This document shows positions 25,071-35,860 of a stretch of DNA of 64,000 bases, in pieces (position 1 is the stretch's first letter; the number at the start of each line of letters is the position of its first letter). The stretch spans positions 1 to 64,000 of the forward strand of contig JAPEVF010000054.1 of the NCBI GenBank assembly GCA_029747585.1, given 5' to 3'. The position numbers were made by a program, and so were the translations under genes. Source of the DNA: Pleurotus djamor. Taxonomy: Eukaryota; Basidiomycota; Agaricomycetes; Agaricales; Pleurotaceae. The notes below the pieces were generated by a model, which saw only the letters and a list, made by a program, of their open reading frames with translations, was not told where the DNA came from and searched no databases.

Positions 25071-25711
25071 ATGCTCGCCCTCAAGCTGTGCTTCTCCGTT
25101 GCATCGCCGCTTGGATTCGTCGTCGCGCAAGACAAACTCTCGGTTGGAGACTCTTCCCCGCCAGATAGTATCAAGGGTGTCCCGAGCTGCATTGCCGAGT
25201 GCTCCGCACAGGCTGTGCGGAAGGGAGCCTGTGTGTAAATAGTCAGCCCGCCTTTATTCTTTCTCTTTTATTTCTCGCTGACATCGACTGTTCTTTTGAG
25301 TAGCTGGGAACGAGCGTGTGCTTATGAAAGGATCGACTTTAGGAAGGCCGCTGCTGCCTGCATCAAGGGGAAATGCACGCCCGAAGAATACCAGACTGCA
25401 CGGAGCTACCAGGGCGAGTTGTGTCAGCCAGAAGGTGAGTTTTGTCTCGCCTCTCTACTTTCTCTCATTTGTCGCTAATTCTTGCACTTGCAGGACGCTC
25501 CAATACGACGTTGGGCTTGCCCTCTGAATCTGCTATGGCTACTCGCCCTATTGCTCTGGCTACTTCGGAGACTGTGTCTGGTAGGACTTCTCCCCAGGCC
25601 ACCGCCTCTAACACTGCTCATGGAATGGTTGTTGCTCTCGATACTCGTATTTCTGACATTTCTGTTCTCATCGCTCTTTATACTCTCTTTGGAGTGGTCT
25701 TCGTTTTCTGA
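25071..25711 (+). CDS. CFEM-like GPI-anchored secreted protein, copy 1
   Basis: Exons 25071-25234, 25304-25434 and 25494-25711 give 170 residues. A signal peptide (about 1-19) is followed by a cysteine domain with the CFEM layout: VPSCIAEC, GAC, RAC, CIKGKC and a last ELC. Only seven cysteines are present: the CxC pair of CFEM is reduced to CAY, and the haem-linked Asp normally before it is absent. A Ser/Thr-rich linker and a C-terminal hydrophobic tail (ISVLIALYTLFGVVFVF) suggest GPI anchoring. CFEM proteins act at the cell surface, some in haem-iron capture; this copy may have lost haem binding. It pairs with the MYND gene upstream. Confidence 0.75.
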
Positions 25712-25829
25712 ATGTGGACCTCATAAAACTAAGCTCACTGCGAGCGGTGATATCCTCAACGTCCTTAGCTCGCCTCTGAAATCACCAGTGACTGCAAGGC
25801 AAATAGCAACTGCGTGATGTGGCTGACGT

Positions 25830-25885
25830 GATGTCCCCGACGGGCGTGGGAAACCCGCCTTGATTGCATCATCGATTACGCGTCC
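25830..25885 (+). promoter_or_regulatory. Conserved upstream block, MYND copy 2
   Basis: This block carries the same ordered motifs as upstream of copy 1 (GGCGTGGGAA, CCCGCC, TTGAT, ACGCGTCC) and ends about 40 nt before the ATG. It was probably carried along by the duplication. Confidence 0.4.
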
Positions 25886-25921
25886 CCCTTCACAGGTCGT
25901 TTGCACCGTTGATCAATGATC

Positions 25922-28074
25922 ATGCGTTCCGTGGTCGAACTATCTTCTCTCAGAGAGCCATTCAAAGTAATTGCACATTTATCTCTTTTCTTTAACAGCT
26001 GATTTTGCTTCCAGTCAACCGCGTTGAAGGCAGCTTCGGGGTCGCTTGATGCAATTAAGGCCTTGAATAAGCTTTTGGCAGGGCGGTCGTCCGATAGCTT
26101 GCAACCCATATGTCTGGAGCTTGCACCAGTAGCGCTAATCGGTATCTCAGCCAACTGGCCCGACTCCCCGACCTCGGACCTTGAATCACCTGCTGGGAGA
26201 GCTACCACGACGTCTGCGCTATCGTTGAACTCGCTTTGCTTACTGGTAATGGCATGCGATTACGAAGATCTCCAGAAATTCGAAAGTATTATCAAGGGTC
26301 ACTACAAAAGCATATTCAACTGGCTCATATTCCTTCAAAGGCATTTCTTCCAACCCGGGATCGACTTCAATGAATTTTACCGCTCTGAGCCTGAAATCCG
26401 TGCCTACAAAATTCCGGAAACACTGGCCTCGATACTTGGCTTTGTCAAGAACTGTGAGGATATCGCAGGAAAGGAAGTGTCTCGAAGCGTCCTCATAAAG
26501 ACTTGCGTCTGTGATTTGTGGCAACGATATATCCCTATTGTCTTGGACGAATCAGATCTTGATCAATTAATCCTCCGGGAAACTGTCGCAGTCCTCGTCA
26601 GTAAGCTGGTCTTCANNNNANNNNNNNNNNNNNNNNNNNNNNNNNNNNNNNNNNNNNGNNANGNTCNNNNCGNCTNNGNNGANANNNCTANCTCGNNNAT
26701 TTAGAAAACANCNATCAGCGAGCGAAATCAAGTCNAGCTCAGNCATCNGGTAGCTATGCCTGCTTCCTGCAGTCGTTCCGCACTGNNNNGGGNATCCTTC
26801 GGGGGAAAGAGTATTACACTCTTTCCTTGGATCTCCAACTTCCTCTACTCGTTCGCCGGATATCGGCGGTTGCTAAATGGATCTTCAAAGACTGGCAACG
26901 ACGCGTCAAGCAGTGTGGTCCCAAATTTGACGAAGAAGTACTCCTTAAAATCGACGACATCGTGTTGATGTATTGCAAATTCGTCTTCTGGTGTCCTGCG
27001 ACGAAGGACTACCTCCCTTGGCTCGATGTCCTCCAGTCTGGCATAGTCAAGACCCTCCGCTTCAAGGTTCGTCCGTACGAAGGGATGCCCGAAGACGACA
27101 CCACTGCGGAATGGAAGACCCGGATCTGTCATGCACTTACCTCTATGGCGATTCACCTTCCTGCGGGCTTTCATTTTACAAAACGCCTCTACTCCCCATC
27201 CGTCGTTCCGTCGCTCCTACTTTGGGACAAGCTCAATCTCGCGGTACAGATCCAGTTGAAGAACGATGAAATCTATTGCGAAAAAGGTCAGGTCATTGAT
27301 CAATGCGCCAATGTAAGTCACGGACATCATTTGCTCAGCGTGAATCTCATTGACGGTCATGCCTCTGTGAAACGTCGCCTAGTGCAAAGTCAAGGCTGGT
27401 TATGGTCCGCTTCGAGTATGCTCAGGATGTCACGTTATCAAGTACTGCTCATCAACATGCCAACGACTCGATTGGTTGAACCATCGATTCGCCTGTAATG
27501 TACTCCAACTTAGCGGAAGTCAGTCCTACCCATGATTTGATCCTCCCACTGCTCACCATTATCAATTTCTCTAGGTAATCATCCATTTATCCGCTCGAAT
27601 AACGCGAACGGTCTCATCATGATCGCGTATCAAGAATCAGCCTTTCGCCACCGTGACGACTTCTCCTCGATTTCACAGAAAACGCTCTCCAAATACCATT
27701 CGAACCCCTCAGACGATCTCCCAGTGTTCCACTACACCACACATGCATCCCCCAAAGGCATCACCGTCAAATCTTCAGATGATTTCCCCAGTATTTTCGC
27801 TACACGCACTTATCGAGACCCTACATTCCTTTCGAAGTTCAAAGAAACCCACCTCGCCTCTAACACAAAAGCGGATTCAGCACCGTATTTCGCAGTGATA
27901 TCGCTCCTGCTGAACCCAATGCTGGACGAACAACTGGACATATTGAGTCCACTCGAAGCCCTTGCCCTTTGTGGGATTGTGGGGAGGGAGAATTGGGATG
28001 AACCGCCGCCGAGCTCGGTTTGGTTTGATTTGTGGGAGTTACGATACAACAGCAAAGCAGACGGCAAAAGTTGA
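25922..28074 (+). CDS. MYND-type zinc-finger protein, copy 2 (interrupted by an N-rich patch)
   Basis: Exons 25922-25966, 26015-27312, 27383-27518 and 27575-28074. Exons 3 and 4 have exactly the lengths of copy 1 (136 and 500 nt). Shared landmarks are ALKAASGSLDAIKAL, FNWLIFLQRH, CVCDLWQRYIP, FWCPATKDYLPWLDVLQSG and EPPPSSVWFDLWELRYNS. The MYND finger is complete: CANC, CSGC, KYCSSTC, NHRFAC. About 180 bases (26616-26800) are dense in N; the frame before and after differs by an amount that the unknown length of this patch could explain. About 655 residues are expected by analogy with copy 1. I see no stop or frameshift outside the patch. Confidence 0.8.
26616..26800. other. Unresolved N-rich patch
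   Basis: A run of N followed by scattered N among called bases falls inside exon 2 of the second MYND gene. The called bases still read like the paralogue in places (for example QRAKS, then YACFLQS). The true length is unknown. Confidence 0.9.
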
Positions 28075-28621
28075 TGGTTTGTCTCCCTGTATAATTTGTC
28101 GTGTACGTTCAGCCGGCTGGATATCACTTGGGGATCACCCTTTTCGTCGCTAGCCATTCTATCCAAATAGCTGGCTCAAGCGCTACTCTTCCTCTCCATT
28201 GCTCGCCTTCTCTGTTCTTTCAAGATTTCTAGTATTCCGGGCAAACCAATCTCACGCGAAGAGTTCATTGGCCTTTGCGGACGTACTCCAAGCCCGTCGT
28301 TTTTCGCCTAGACATGCGAGTTCGCATGATGCCTTAGAGGAGAGATGTGATCACAGTTCTTTAGAGCGCAGAGTTAAATCCTGGCGTATTCCCGGTACCA
28401 GGAAAATATAGACAACCGCAGGTATCGCATCGTACCCATAACAGCGACTTCCACGATCCCAAGTTGTCTACTGCCTGAGCGGGTTGTTTGTTGAAGCAAA
28501 CAAAGCTGAATGGCATAAATTCAGCTTCAACGCCACTTGCTCACCTCCTCCTTCGACCTCTCACGTCCTCCAGCGTCACCTTCTTCACCTACTCACCCGC
28601 CATTTCTCTCCCTTCTTAATT

Positions 28622-29308
28622 ATGGTGCCGATGATCGCCCAAAAGCTTCTCGTCTCAGCTATGTTTCTCGCCTTTATCGCGGCGCAAGATCTGACTCCAG
28701 CACCAGCGACCACCGCCGGAAGTCCCCTCACAACGGCGAGCACTGAAGGAGTTCCTGAATGTATCCTAAAATGCGGCATGGAAGCTGAAAAAGTCACGGG
28801 ATGTCACTAGTTCGTACTGTCCTATCATCTCCTTGGTTCTCTTCCTTTTTTCCCTTACCTTCTCTGCAATAGCCTGGACCCAGGGTGTGTCTGTGCACAC
28901 CAGAGGTTTGGAAGGATCGCTAGGGACTGCGCCGTCAAGATATGCACGACTGAAGACCTCGAGGTTGGCCGGCTTTTAGGCAATGTTCTATGCGGTAGCC
29001 CGGGTTCGTTTCATTTCCTCCGAGCCCTTTGTGTCATGTCATAGTCTTACTTGATTCTTTGGGACTGTTCTTCTGAAGATCGAAGCGAGAGTGCGAACAC
29101 AATGTCTGGGTCAATGACTACGATAAGGTCGCCTGCTGCGTCTACAAGTACTCGTGCTCTTGAATTGGCCACCTCAGATACCGCCGCTTCTCAGACGGCC
29201 ACGCCTAATGCTGCTCTTGGAAACAGGATAACCGATTCTGGTACTCGAGGCTCAGTCGCTGCTAGTGTCGTCGCCCTCTATGCTCTCGCCCTCGCTGCCG
29301 TCCTCTAA
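28622..29308 (+). CDS. CFEM-domain GPI-anchored secreted protein, copy 2
   Basis: Exons 28622-28809, 28873-29003 and 29079-29308 give 182 residues; the middle exon is 131 nt, as in copy 1. A signal peptide ends near FIAAQD. The CFEM domain has all eight cysteines: VPECILKC, GC, then LDPGCVC with the Asp that ligates haem in characterised CFEM proteins, DC, KICTTED and LC. A Ser/Thr/Ala-rich linker and hydrophobic tail (ASVVALYALALAAVL) fit a GPI-anchored wall protein. It is likely to be surface-exposed, with haem or iron handling possible. The first donor (A|GTTCGT) is not canonical GTRAGT, so the Tyr at that junction is inferred. Confidence 0.8.
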
Positions 29309-29631
29309 ACTACGACCTTCGTATACGAAGTGGGGAAATGATGATACATTGGATGTCTTGGTTGTTCGGACTTGGCGAGATTGCCGTTACCGTTCTTATA
29401 AGCTGTATCTGTCCAAATCTTGTTCTCCTCGCACAAACGCGAGGTAACCTTTATCGTGACTGTCAAACCCATCATCTACCTCGATAGTAGTCTCACGATC
29501 AATCAGAATTCATAGCGTTCAACAATCATACTCGAGTACAGGAGCAGGTCTGGGCTGGGAGACAGAGTGTAGAGATGGAATATGGGTCTACGAAACGCCA
29601 GCTTGCTGGGCATCCATCTGTTTGCCATTCA

Positions 29632-30225
29632 CTATTTGTCCCGTTCAACACTCATGAATTGGGATAGCTTTTCAACAGCCTCCATGCTGATATTGCAGTC
29701 CAAGAGCCTCACAACAGATGAGAAACCAAAGATGGATCGCGTCCTGCAAGCTTCGATGAAAATTTCCCAGTCGTTTGGTGTTGATGAATAATCATCGTGT
29801 ATGGTGATCAGCTCTAAGGCAGGATTTGGTAGAAGGCGAGTTTCACCGTCATTGGATGGCTGGCCAATACTGGAGAGAATGTCCACACGAGTTACGCGTA
29901 CATTCTTGAGGTGGTTCAGGTGCGGTATCACATTTATCCACGCGGAAACTTCTTCAGGTTCCTCGATTCCAGCAAGCGTGAGACTGTCGATTTTGCTGAG
30001 CGGGAGCGACACGGTGAAGTTGACATGCTTCCGGGTTGACCATGGGAAATTTTTCACGTAGAGGGTCAATATTGGGCTAAGATTGGAGGTATTGCTGATG
30101 GCGAGGCTATAAGAACCCACACCTTGGGGTCCACCTATCACTACTTCAACGCAGATGAATGCGACATCTGATACAGCGATGTTAGAGATGAGGCGTGAAA
30201 GTACCGGAAGCGGCAGATCGAAACG
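29632..30225 (-). pseudogene. C-terminal third of another F-box-like protein
   Basis: A minus-strand frame starts inside the end of the neighbouring F-box gene and reads LPLPVLSRLISNIAVSD, SLPLSKIDSLTLAG, AWINVIPHLNHLKNV and a C-terminal IFIEACRTRS...SMEAVEKLSQFM. It aligns with the same region of its neighbour (SLPLEKITNFVLVG, AWSNVIPLLVHLKHI). It has no F-box and no start of its own, so it is the 3' remnant of a second family member fused out of frame downstream of the first. Confidence 0.65.
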
Positions 30226-31846
30226 AGTAAGTCTTGTCCGACCGTTGAGTCCATACCACCATCGCCCTCCAGGACTATTGATTGGAGCTCGGGATTAGAG
30301 ACATTGGTCTGGTTCGCGGCGGTAGGGAGGGGTGGGGCAACGCCGAGTGTACGAATGGCTTGAACTTGCTCCACAGAGATGTGTTTGAGATGGACGAGAA
30401 GAGGGATGACGTTTGACCATGCCTCTGCGTTGTTCTCTTTCGCGCCGACAAGGACGAAGTTGGTGATTTTCTCCAAGGGGAGCGATTTGACGATGTCGAC
30501 GTGGTGCTCTTCCAATGGAAGATGGGAGATATGGAGTTTGAAAAGAAGACGACCACTCTTGGCGTCTTCCAAAACTTTGAGTTCGTATCCGAAGGGTCTG
30601 TTTGGGAACTCTAAAAATTGACATCGAACGCGTTCAGGAGGATTCAGAGTGATCATGAGCTTGAGGGCGTCGACGTCTGAGGGGATGCTACACGAGACTT
30701 GATGTTGAAGGCGGGAAAGATCTCCACCGGCCTCGATGTCAGGATCACCTCGTTCGTTTGCGAAAAATACGGTGCTTTTTCGCAAGGCTGGCAGCTCTAG
30801 AACGCTGAAGAGCTCAGAATCCCTGAGGTAAGCGTATCCGAGATGTAGTTCCCGGAGTTGAGGGAGGGATATTCGAGCAGGAGACTTCGGGGGAATGATA
30901 TCGAAGTCATCGTCGTGACTTTCCTTCAATGAAATGATTGAGATGGTAGCCTTTTCCACCGCCGGTGCATTTCTTAGGATATTCATAGTGTCCGACACCG
31001 CGATGTAAGATTGGTGCTCGTGGTGGGAACGAGTTATTTGAATTGTGAGGTTGGTCAACGATGGCATGGGGGGNAACCTCATACGGGATGATATTCTTAA
31101 GGGTGACTGACTGAAGGGAAGTTAACTTCGTCCACGGGAATTGCATTGTCTCTGGGACGAACGGATCAACGTCGCGATGGAGGCCTCTTCGACGAGGAGA
31201 CTCGGGAGACTCGTAGTCAATGGCCAAAATTCGGAGAAGAGGTGCTGGTTTCTTTCGCCCTCCTTCAAGCCGCCCTCCGTGAAGGTATCGGAGAGGACCA
31301 CATAGGCGTGCGTCTTCAGGAGTCAGCGTGACGTCAACTTCCTCGAGCCGTGGAGCTGCTGAGAATAGCGTAGAAAGCTCTTTGCTTAGGCGGATATCGG
31401 GATGACAGAGTCTTCCAAGGGGACCAACGATTGTCAACGGTGACAACTTCGACCGTTGAAAGGCTTCGGCGACCCATCTGGGTCGGGCCAACGATATCAT
31501 TGCCCAGAGAGGGGCGGTTTCCCGAGCAACATGACTCCAATGGCTGCATACACTGGTCAATGTCAGTAGCATGGCGAGGTTGTCTCTGTCGCTTCCTCTT
31601 CGTCGAGCTATGGCAACGTCCTCGTAGGCGAGGAAGATACGAGATAGGAGCTCGTTAGGGAGCTTGGAAATGGTGCTGTGCGTGTTGCGACGGGTGCATA
31701 GCGCCTTCATGAGCCTGTTGTATCGGATTATTTCGACATCAAGGGCATTCTGGGCCTCGAGATCTGCTTGAGAGAAGAGGACCTAGTCAAACGGCGAAAT
31801 CAGCGTCGGAGATAGGGGAACGACGCAGGCCAGATTAATATACCAT
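30141..31846 (-). CDS. F-box-like protein with a replaced C terminus
   Basis: ATG at 31846-31844, a 61-nt intron (31783-31843), then one exon from 31782 to the stop at 30141. Omitting a single N at 31074 (after six G) makes it one frame of 547 residues. Landmarks are VLFSQADLEAQNALD, RRNTHSTI, KLPNELLSRIF (F-box-like, about residues 35-45), CSHWSHVARETAPLWAMI and LRELHLGYAYLRDSELFSVLELP. Up to ISICRF it follows the family; the last ~20 residues (ASSLTSLYQMSHSSALK) have no counterpart. They are a read-through, in the wrong frame, of the adjoining F-box fragment. It could be functional with an altered tail. Confidence 0.75.
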
Positions 31847-33835
31847 TGTCGTACACTCTGTTAGAGTTTTCTTTATGGTCAATGAGCCGATATGAGTCTC
31901 GTTGGATTCGTCTCTGCGAGGTGGAATTTTCAAACTGAAGATGAGGGGAGGAAAGAAGGAATGTCTTAGGTTTGGTCTGGTTTCCTTTGAGGCACTCTGA
32001 GCGCGTGTTTCCGCATTTGTGTATGCCATGGGCGCTTTCAACTTTTTTTTATCCCACCACAACTTCAACACCGGTTCATCTACTCGTTCTAGGGCAAGCG
32101 CACCCACCATTAACTACGGTTTACATTATCCAACACCATCCTACCAGCGAATTCGCAGATGTCGTTTCGATCCGCCCTTCAAAGTTTCACCGAATAACTG
32201 ATACGCCTCCGAACGAGTACCAGGCTACCGCCATCCAGGGCATTCAACACCGTCGTGACTGGCTCGGAACGAGCTTGAAATGGGTTTTACAAGGGACTAG
32301 AAAGTGAGCGCCCACGATAACTCCAGAGTGAGCCCGTTTCTCTTTTTTTCATGCCCCGAAATCTCAAATTGTACCCATACAGGTCCCCAGTATCTGCGTC
32401 CAACTATCAGTCGTATACTTGTACGCCGAAGGCTTTTCAACGTTTGGAAAGAGCCAGCTTTTTTCCCGCCCCATACTGAGAATAGCCGGGCTTGGTAGGC
32501 ATGACAAGTACGTCTCATCCTCTTTTCTTCTCGGCCACTGAGTCTGACTTAGCGTTGGAATAGTATCGCCGATGTTCCCTTTACGGACACGCATGTACAT
32601 CACAGCCCAGAAGGCATCTTTTATAGCCGTTCCACGCCCCGTTTGTCCCAAGCTTGAAGTTACCGCCGTGCCTGACGGCGACGAGGATATGTGAACAAGA
32701 GCTGCATACCTCAATGCGCTGATCAATGTCGCGAGGTTATTGTGGGTATGCATAAGTAAAAGCGGAGCGTCATGGTGCGTGCAGCTGTCCTCCCCCTGCT
32801 ATCAAACTAACCGAGGTGTCTCAGACATTGCTGTCTTAACGGCGCTGGGTACTGGTCAAGGAGCCGTCGGCGACCACTCAGACGTTGACGGCCTATTTCA
32901 ACGCTGCCGCTCTGGCTATTTACGCATCACGGAGCTGCACACCCTAGTACCACCATGACTTGCCGCTATGTCTCCGTCATCACGCAAACCCCGCCCACCC
33001 TCTCCCCAACCAGCAACGTCCCACTCGTTTCCTCCACCCTGGACGCAAGCCTTTCGCTGCCTCTCCCCAATTCCCTGTATCCATCACATCTAGAGCCCAA
33101 CGGATGGATCCTTTAGGCGCTGTCGTCGGTCCCAATCACCATGCTGGAAGCCGCCTATGCTTCCGCCTCAGCTACGCGCAGCTTTCCCTCAGCTTCGGCC
33201 TCAATGCCACACCGTCCGACTGACGGAATCCACCTCGGAGATTGGACGTGCGATTGGGGCTCTGGTTGAGGATTCTTCAAGGGCAGGCATGGCCTGTATG
33301 CTTTTGTTGAAGCCTCATTTGGTCGTCGTCGGCCGAGAATGGCGCACGATCCTGCATAGGCCTGCCATTAGTTTCTTCATGCACATGGACAATGCCTCGA
33401 AAATATGCACCGGATTAGCTACCCGTAGACCAGCCTATCACATCCTTCGGACATGTCGATCCCCTCGGGCCTCTGTACCCAAAGCTCAGATCCTCAGTGA
33501 CCTCGTGATACCCCTCGCCGAGCAATAATATGATGCTCTGCGTATTCCTCGCAGTCGCTTGGTCCGAAGAGATCTAGCGCCGTATCCCATGCCAAGGGAA
33601 ATCATGTTCAAGACGTCGACCGCTTCCATGGGATTTGAAGAAGTTGTTTAAGTACGGCTCGACGACTTAGCTTTCCTTCAGCAGACTCAAGCTTCTCGGT
33701 TTGTAAGTCACGTTTCCCATTCACTGTCTCATCGGTACTAACCTTGGTATCTTTTCCTCAACTAGCTGTTAGCCTTGTCCTTCGTTCCAAGCCTCTCCTA
33801 CATCTCAGCTCCAAGCTACCGACGTTCCTTCAAAA
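31847..33835. other. No recognisable gene
   Basis: This covers the upstream region of the F-box gene on the minus strand and about 1.5 kb with only short frames in both directions. A frame at 33157-33528 (plus) has no recognisable domain, signal peptide or splice context, and I do not call it. Confidence 0.4.
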
Positions 33836-34213
33836 ATGCGCACCCAACTATTCGTCACCGCAGTCCTCGCTGCATCCACCTCCGTCATCGCTCGCCCCCT
33901 TGAACAAAGCAGCTCCATTCTCCCCGTCCCTTCTTCAGTCCGCCCCTCCATCCTCCCCGCTGCTACAGCCCAACCCGTGGCTGTCTCCAACGCCGCTGAA
34001 AACCCTCAGCTAAAAGCCATCGCTGACGCTCCTCGTGTTGAAGAGTCCACAGGCTCGAAGATGTACAATCCCGCCTCCGACCCCGAAGCTGAGGTCATCG
34101 CGGAGGCTGGGCTTATGGATGCGTTTGAGACGGCGTATAGAGCTATTAAGGCGTTTTTACGCAAGCTCAAGCCTCAGGTTAAGATCCCTGGGTACACGCA
34201 TTACGTTGGATAG
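33836..34213 (+). CDS. Small secreted protein, 125 residues
   Basis: Uninterrupted frame with ATG at 33836. Residues 1-19 form a clear signal peptide (MRTQLFVTAVLAASTSVIA). The mature part has no cysteine: first a Ser/Pro/Ala/Val-rich stretch (to about residue 55), then an acidic helix (DPEAEVIAEAGLMDAF), then a basic helix (RAIKAFLRKLKPQVK) and the end PGYTHYVG. The sharp acidic-to-basic switch is notable. I recognise no family; it could be a secreted hypothetical or effector-like protein. Confidence 0.6.
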   Translation: MRTQLFVTAVLAASTSVIARPLEQSSSILPVPSSVRPSILPAATAQPVAVSNAAENPQLKAIADAPRVEESTGSKMYNPASDPEAEVIAEAGLMDAFETAYRAIKAFLRKLKPQVKIPGYTHYVG

Positions 34214-34529
34214 TCGACTGCACAGTCCAGTACTTTAGATTTACAATGTCGTCAGGTCATATGTCTTGGAGGTAGCTCTCCGCACAACTAATATGCTCTT
34301 TGGGACGTACGCAAAGTAGATACTGCTTCAGGCGACGCCCGCTTTCGATATCTACATCTTCCAGTGTGAATCGCCCGGGCATCCTCACCTATCAAGTTCA
34401 AACACCCAGCGCCAGCGCGCAGCATGAAGAGCAGATCCCCAGCGTGATATCTTATTACGGTAACGACACTTCGTAAACCATACACGGTCTCTTCCCTCCA
34501 CGACCATTACCACTCCCAGCCCTGACAAC

Positions 34530-35860
34530 GTCGAAAATGGGATACAGCCATGATCATGAGCCCAATTACCACGTCCACGAATATCACGGTGATCAACCCG
34601 GTATGAAGTGTGACTTCTCGAGGGGTTAGCAGTGAAAGTAGAGTAAATAGCGTGAATGGGCTTACATAGAGTTATTTTGCTCAACACAATGTCAGTGAAC
34701 GTGAACTCGATCCCGGTGCGGATTCGATGCTGAATTTCATTCAGTCACGGAACAATCTCACGATGTGTGAACCACGGACAATTATTAAGAAACTGGTACC
34801 TGCGATGATAACAAGTGCGTATAGAGACAAATGGATCCATGTTGTGGCGGCCGGAAAGAACTTGGGGAAGTCTTTGAAATTGGGGAACATTGACACGAGA
34901 ATGGTTATAGACAATCCTCCACCTTGAAATGAGGATGTCCATGTCAGTTACTGTTTTGCACCTAAGACAGGCAAAGGACGGTTCTCACCACAGGACAAAA
35001 TCGCCAAGGCTGCAATGGATGAGGCGAGAAGCAACGATCCTGTGAGTTTCCGTATTCTATACGCTAGGAAGAGTTGTACGGGGGTTGATACAAGCAGCTA
35101 GAATGCGGGTCAGACTTGATCATTTTACAGAGGGTAAGATCGTACAATTACAACGGCGTCTAGGGTGTTGAGGCGGTCTAGTTTGTCATTGCTACAGGGC
35201 GGAATAGTCGATCTCTCATACCTATTAATAAGACTACAAAGAACAAATGAAAATCAGACTGTGTTTATAGATAAGGTGAAAATGTTGCTACAAACGTTTA
35301 GGAGGATTGGGTGGGCGACCAGCTTATCGGGGAAGTATGAGAACAACCCAACTCTGCATTCAATCGTGAGACTCACCCAACATCACGTTTATAAACGTGT
35401 CGTAGAACGTGTAGCAAAGTAATACGGTGTGTAGGGTGTCAAAGCCCATAAGATAGAAGATCTGGAACAGAAAGGTTGGTCAGGTGCGAGGAGCATGGGA
35501 TATGGGATCGTAGAAGCGTACTAAGCCGCGAAGCCATAATGGTTCCTTATTCCTCCTAAATATTGGGTGCGGCTGAGCACAGGACGCCGATTGATAGGGT
35601 TGGGACTTACAATGTACGGAAAAATTTCAAGTAAAGATACAACTGGGGCCCAGACGGTTCTAAGTGCATGGATGACAGGGGCCAAAGAAGATGAACTGAC
35701 TTGAACCAATTGTACCTATGATGCAGGCAGACGTGGTATGGCCTTACTCACAGCAAGGACATAAATGGTGAACTTACTCCGTAGACGATGGTGTTCATGA
35801 ACACGCAGAATAACATAACCCAGAATCTGTGCGTAGGGCCGAAGTGAGACCCTGTCTTTC
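34530..35860 (-). CDS. DUF6534-like multi-pass membrane protein (many small exons)
   Basis: On the minus strand a chain of short exons encodes typical membrane segments in the right order: RFWVMLFCVFMNTIVYG, VQLVQ, LYLYLKFFRT, then RNKEPLWLRGL, IFYLMGFDTLHTVLLCYTFY, STPVQLFLAYRIRKLTG, ASSIAALAILSC, ATTWIHLSLYALVIIAG and TLHTGLITVIFVDVVIGLMI. The W-x-x-GL...DTLHT and PVQLFLAYRIRKLTG segments are the strongest marks of the agaricomycete DUF6534/integral membrane family. Phases of the VYG to IFYLMG exons agree. The extreme N terminus and the exon around 35.2-35.4 kb are not resolved. The function of the family is unknown. Confidence 0.55.

Noticed and set aside
33157..33528. 123-residue plus-strand gene
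   Set aside because: No signal peptide, domain or splice support; composition like the surrounding non-coding DNA.
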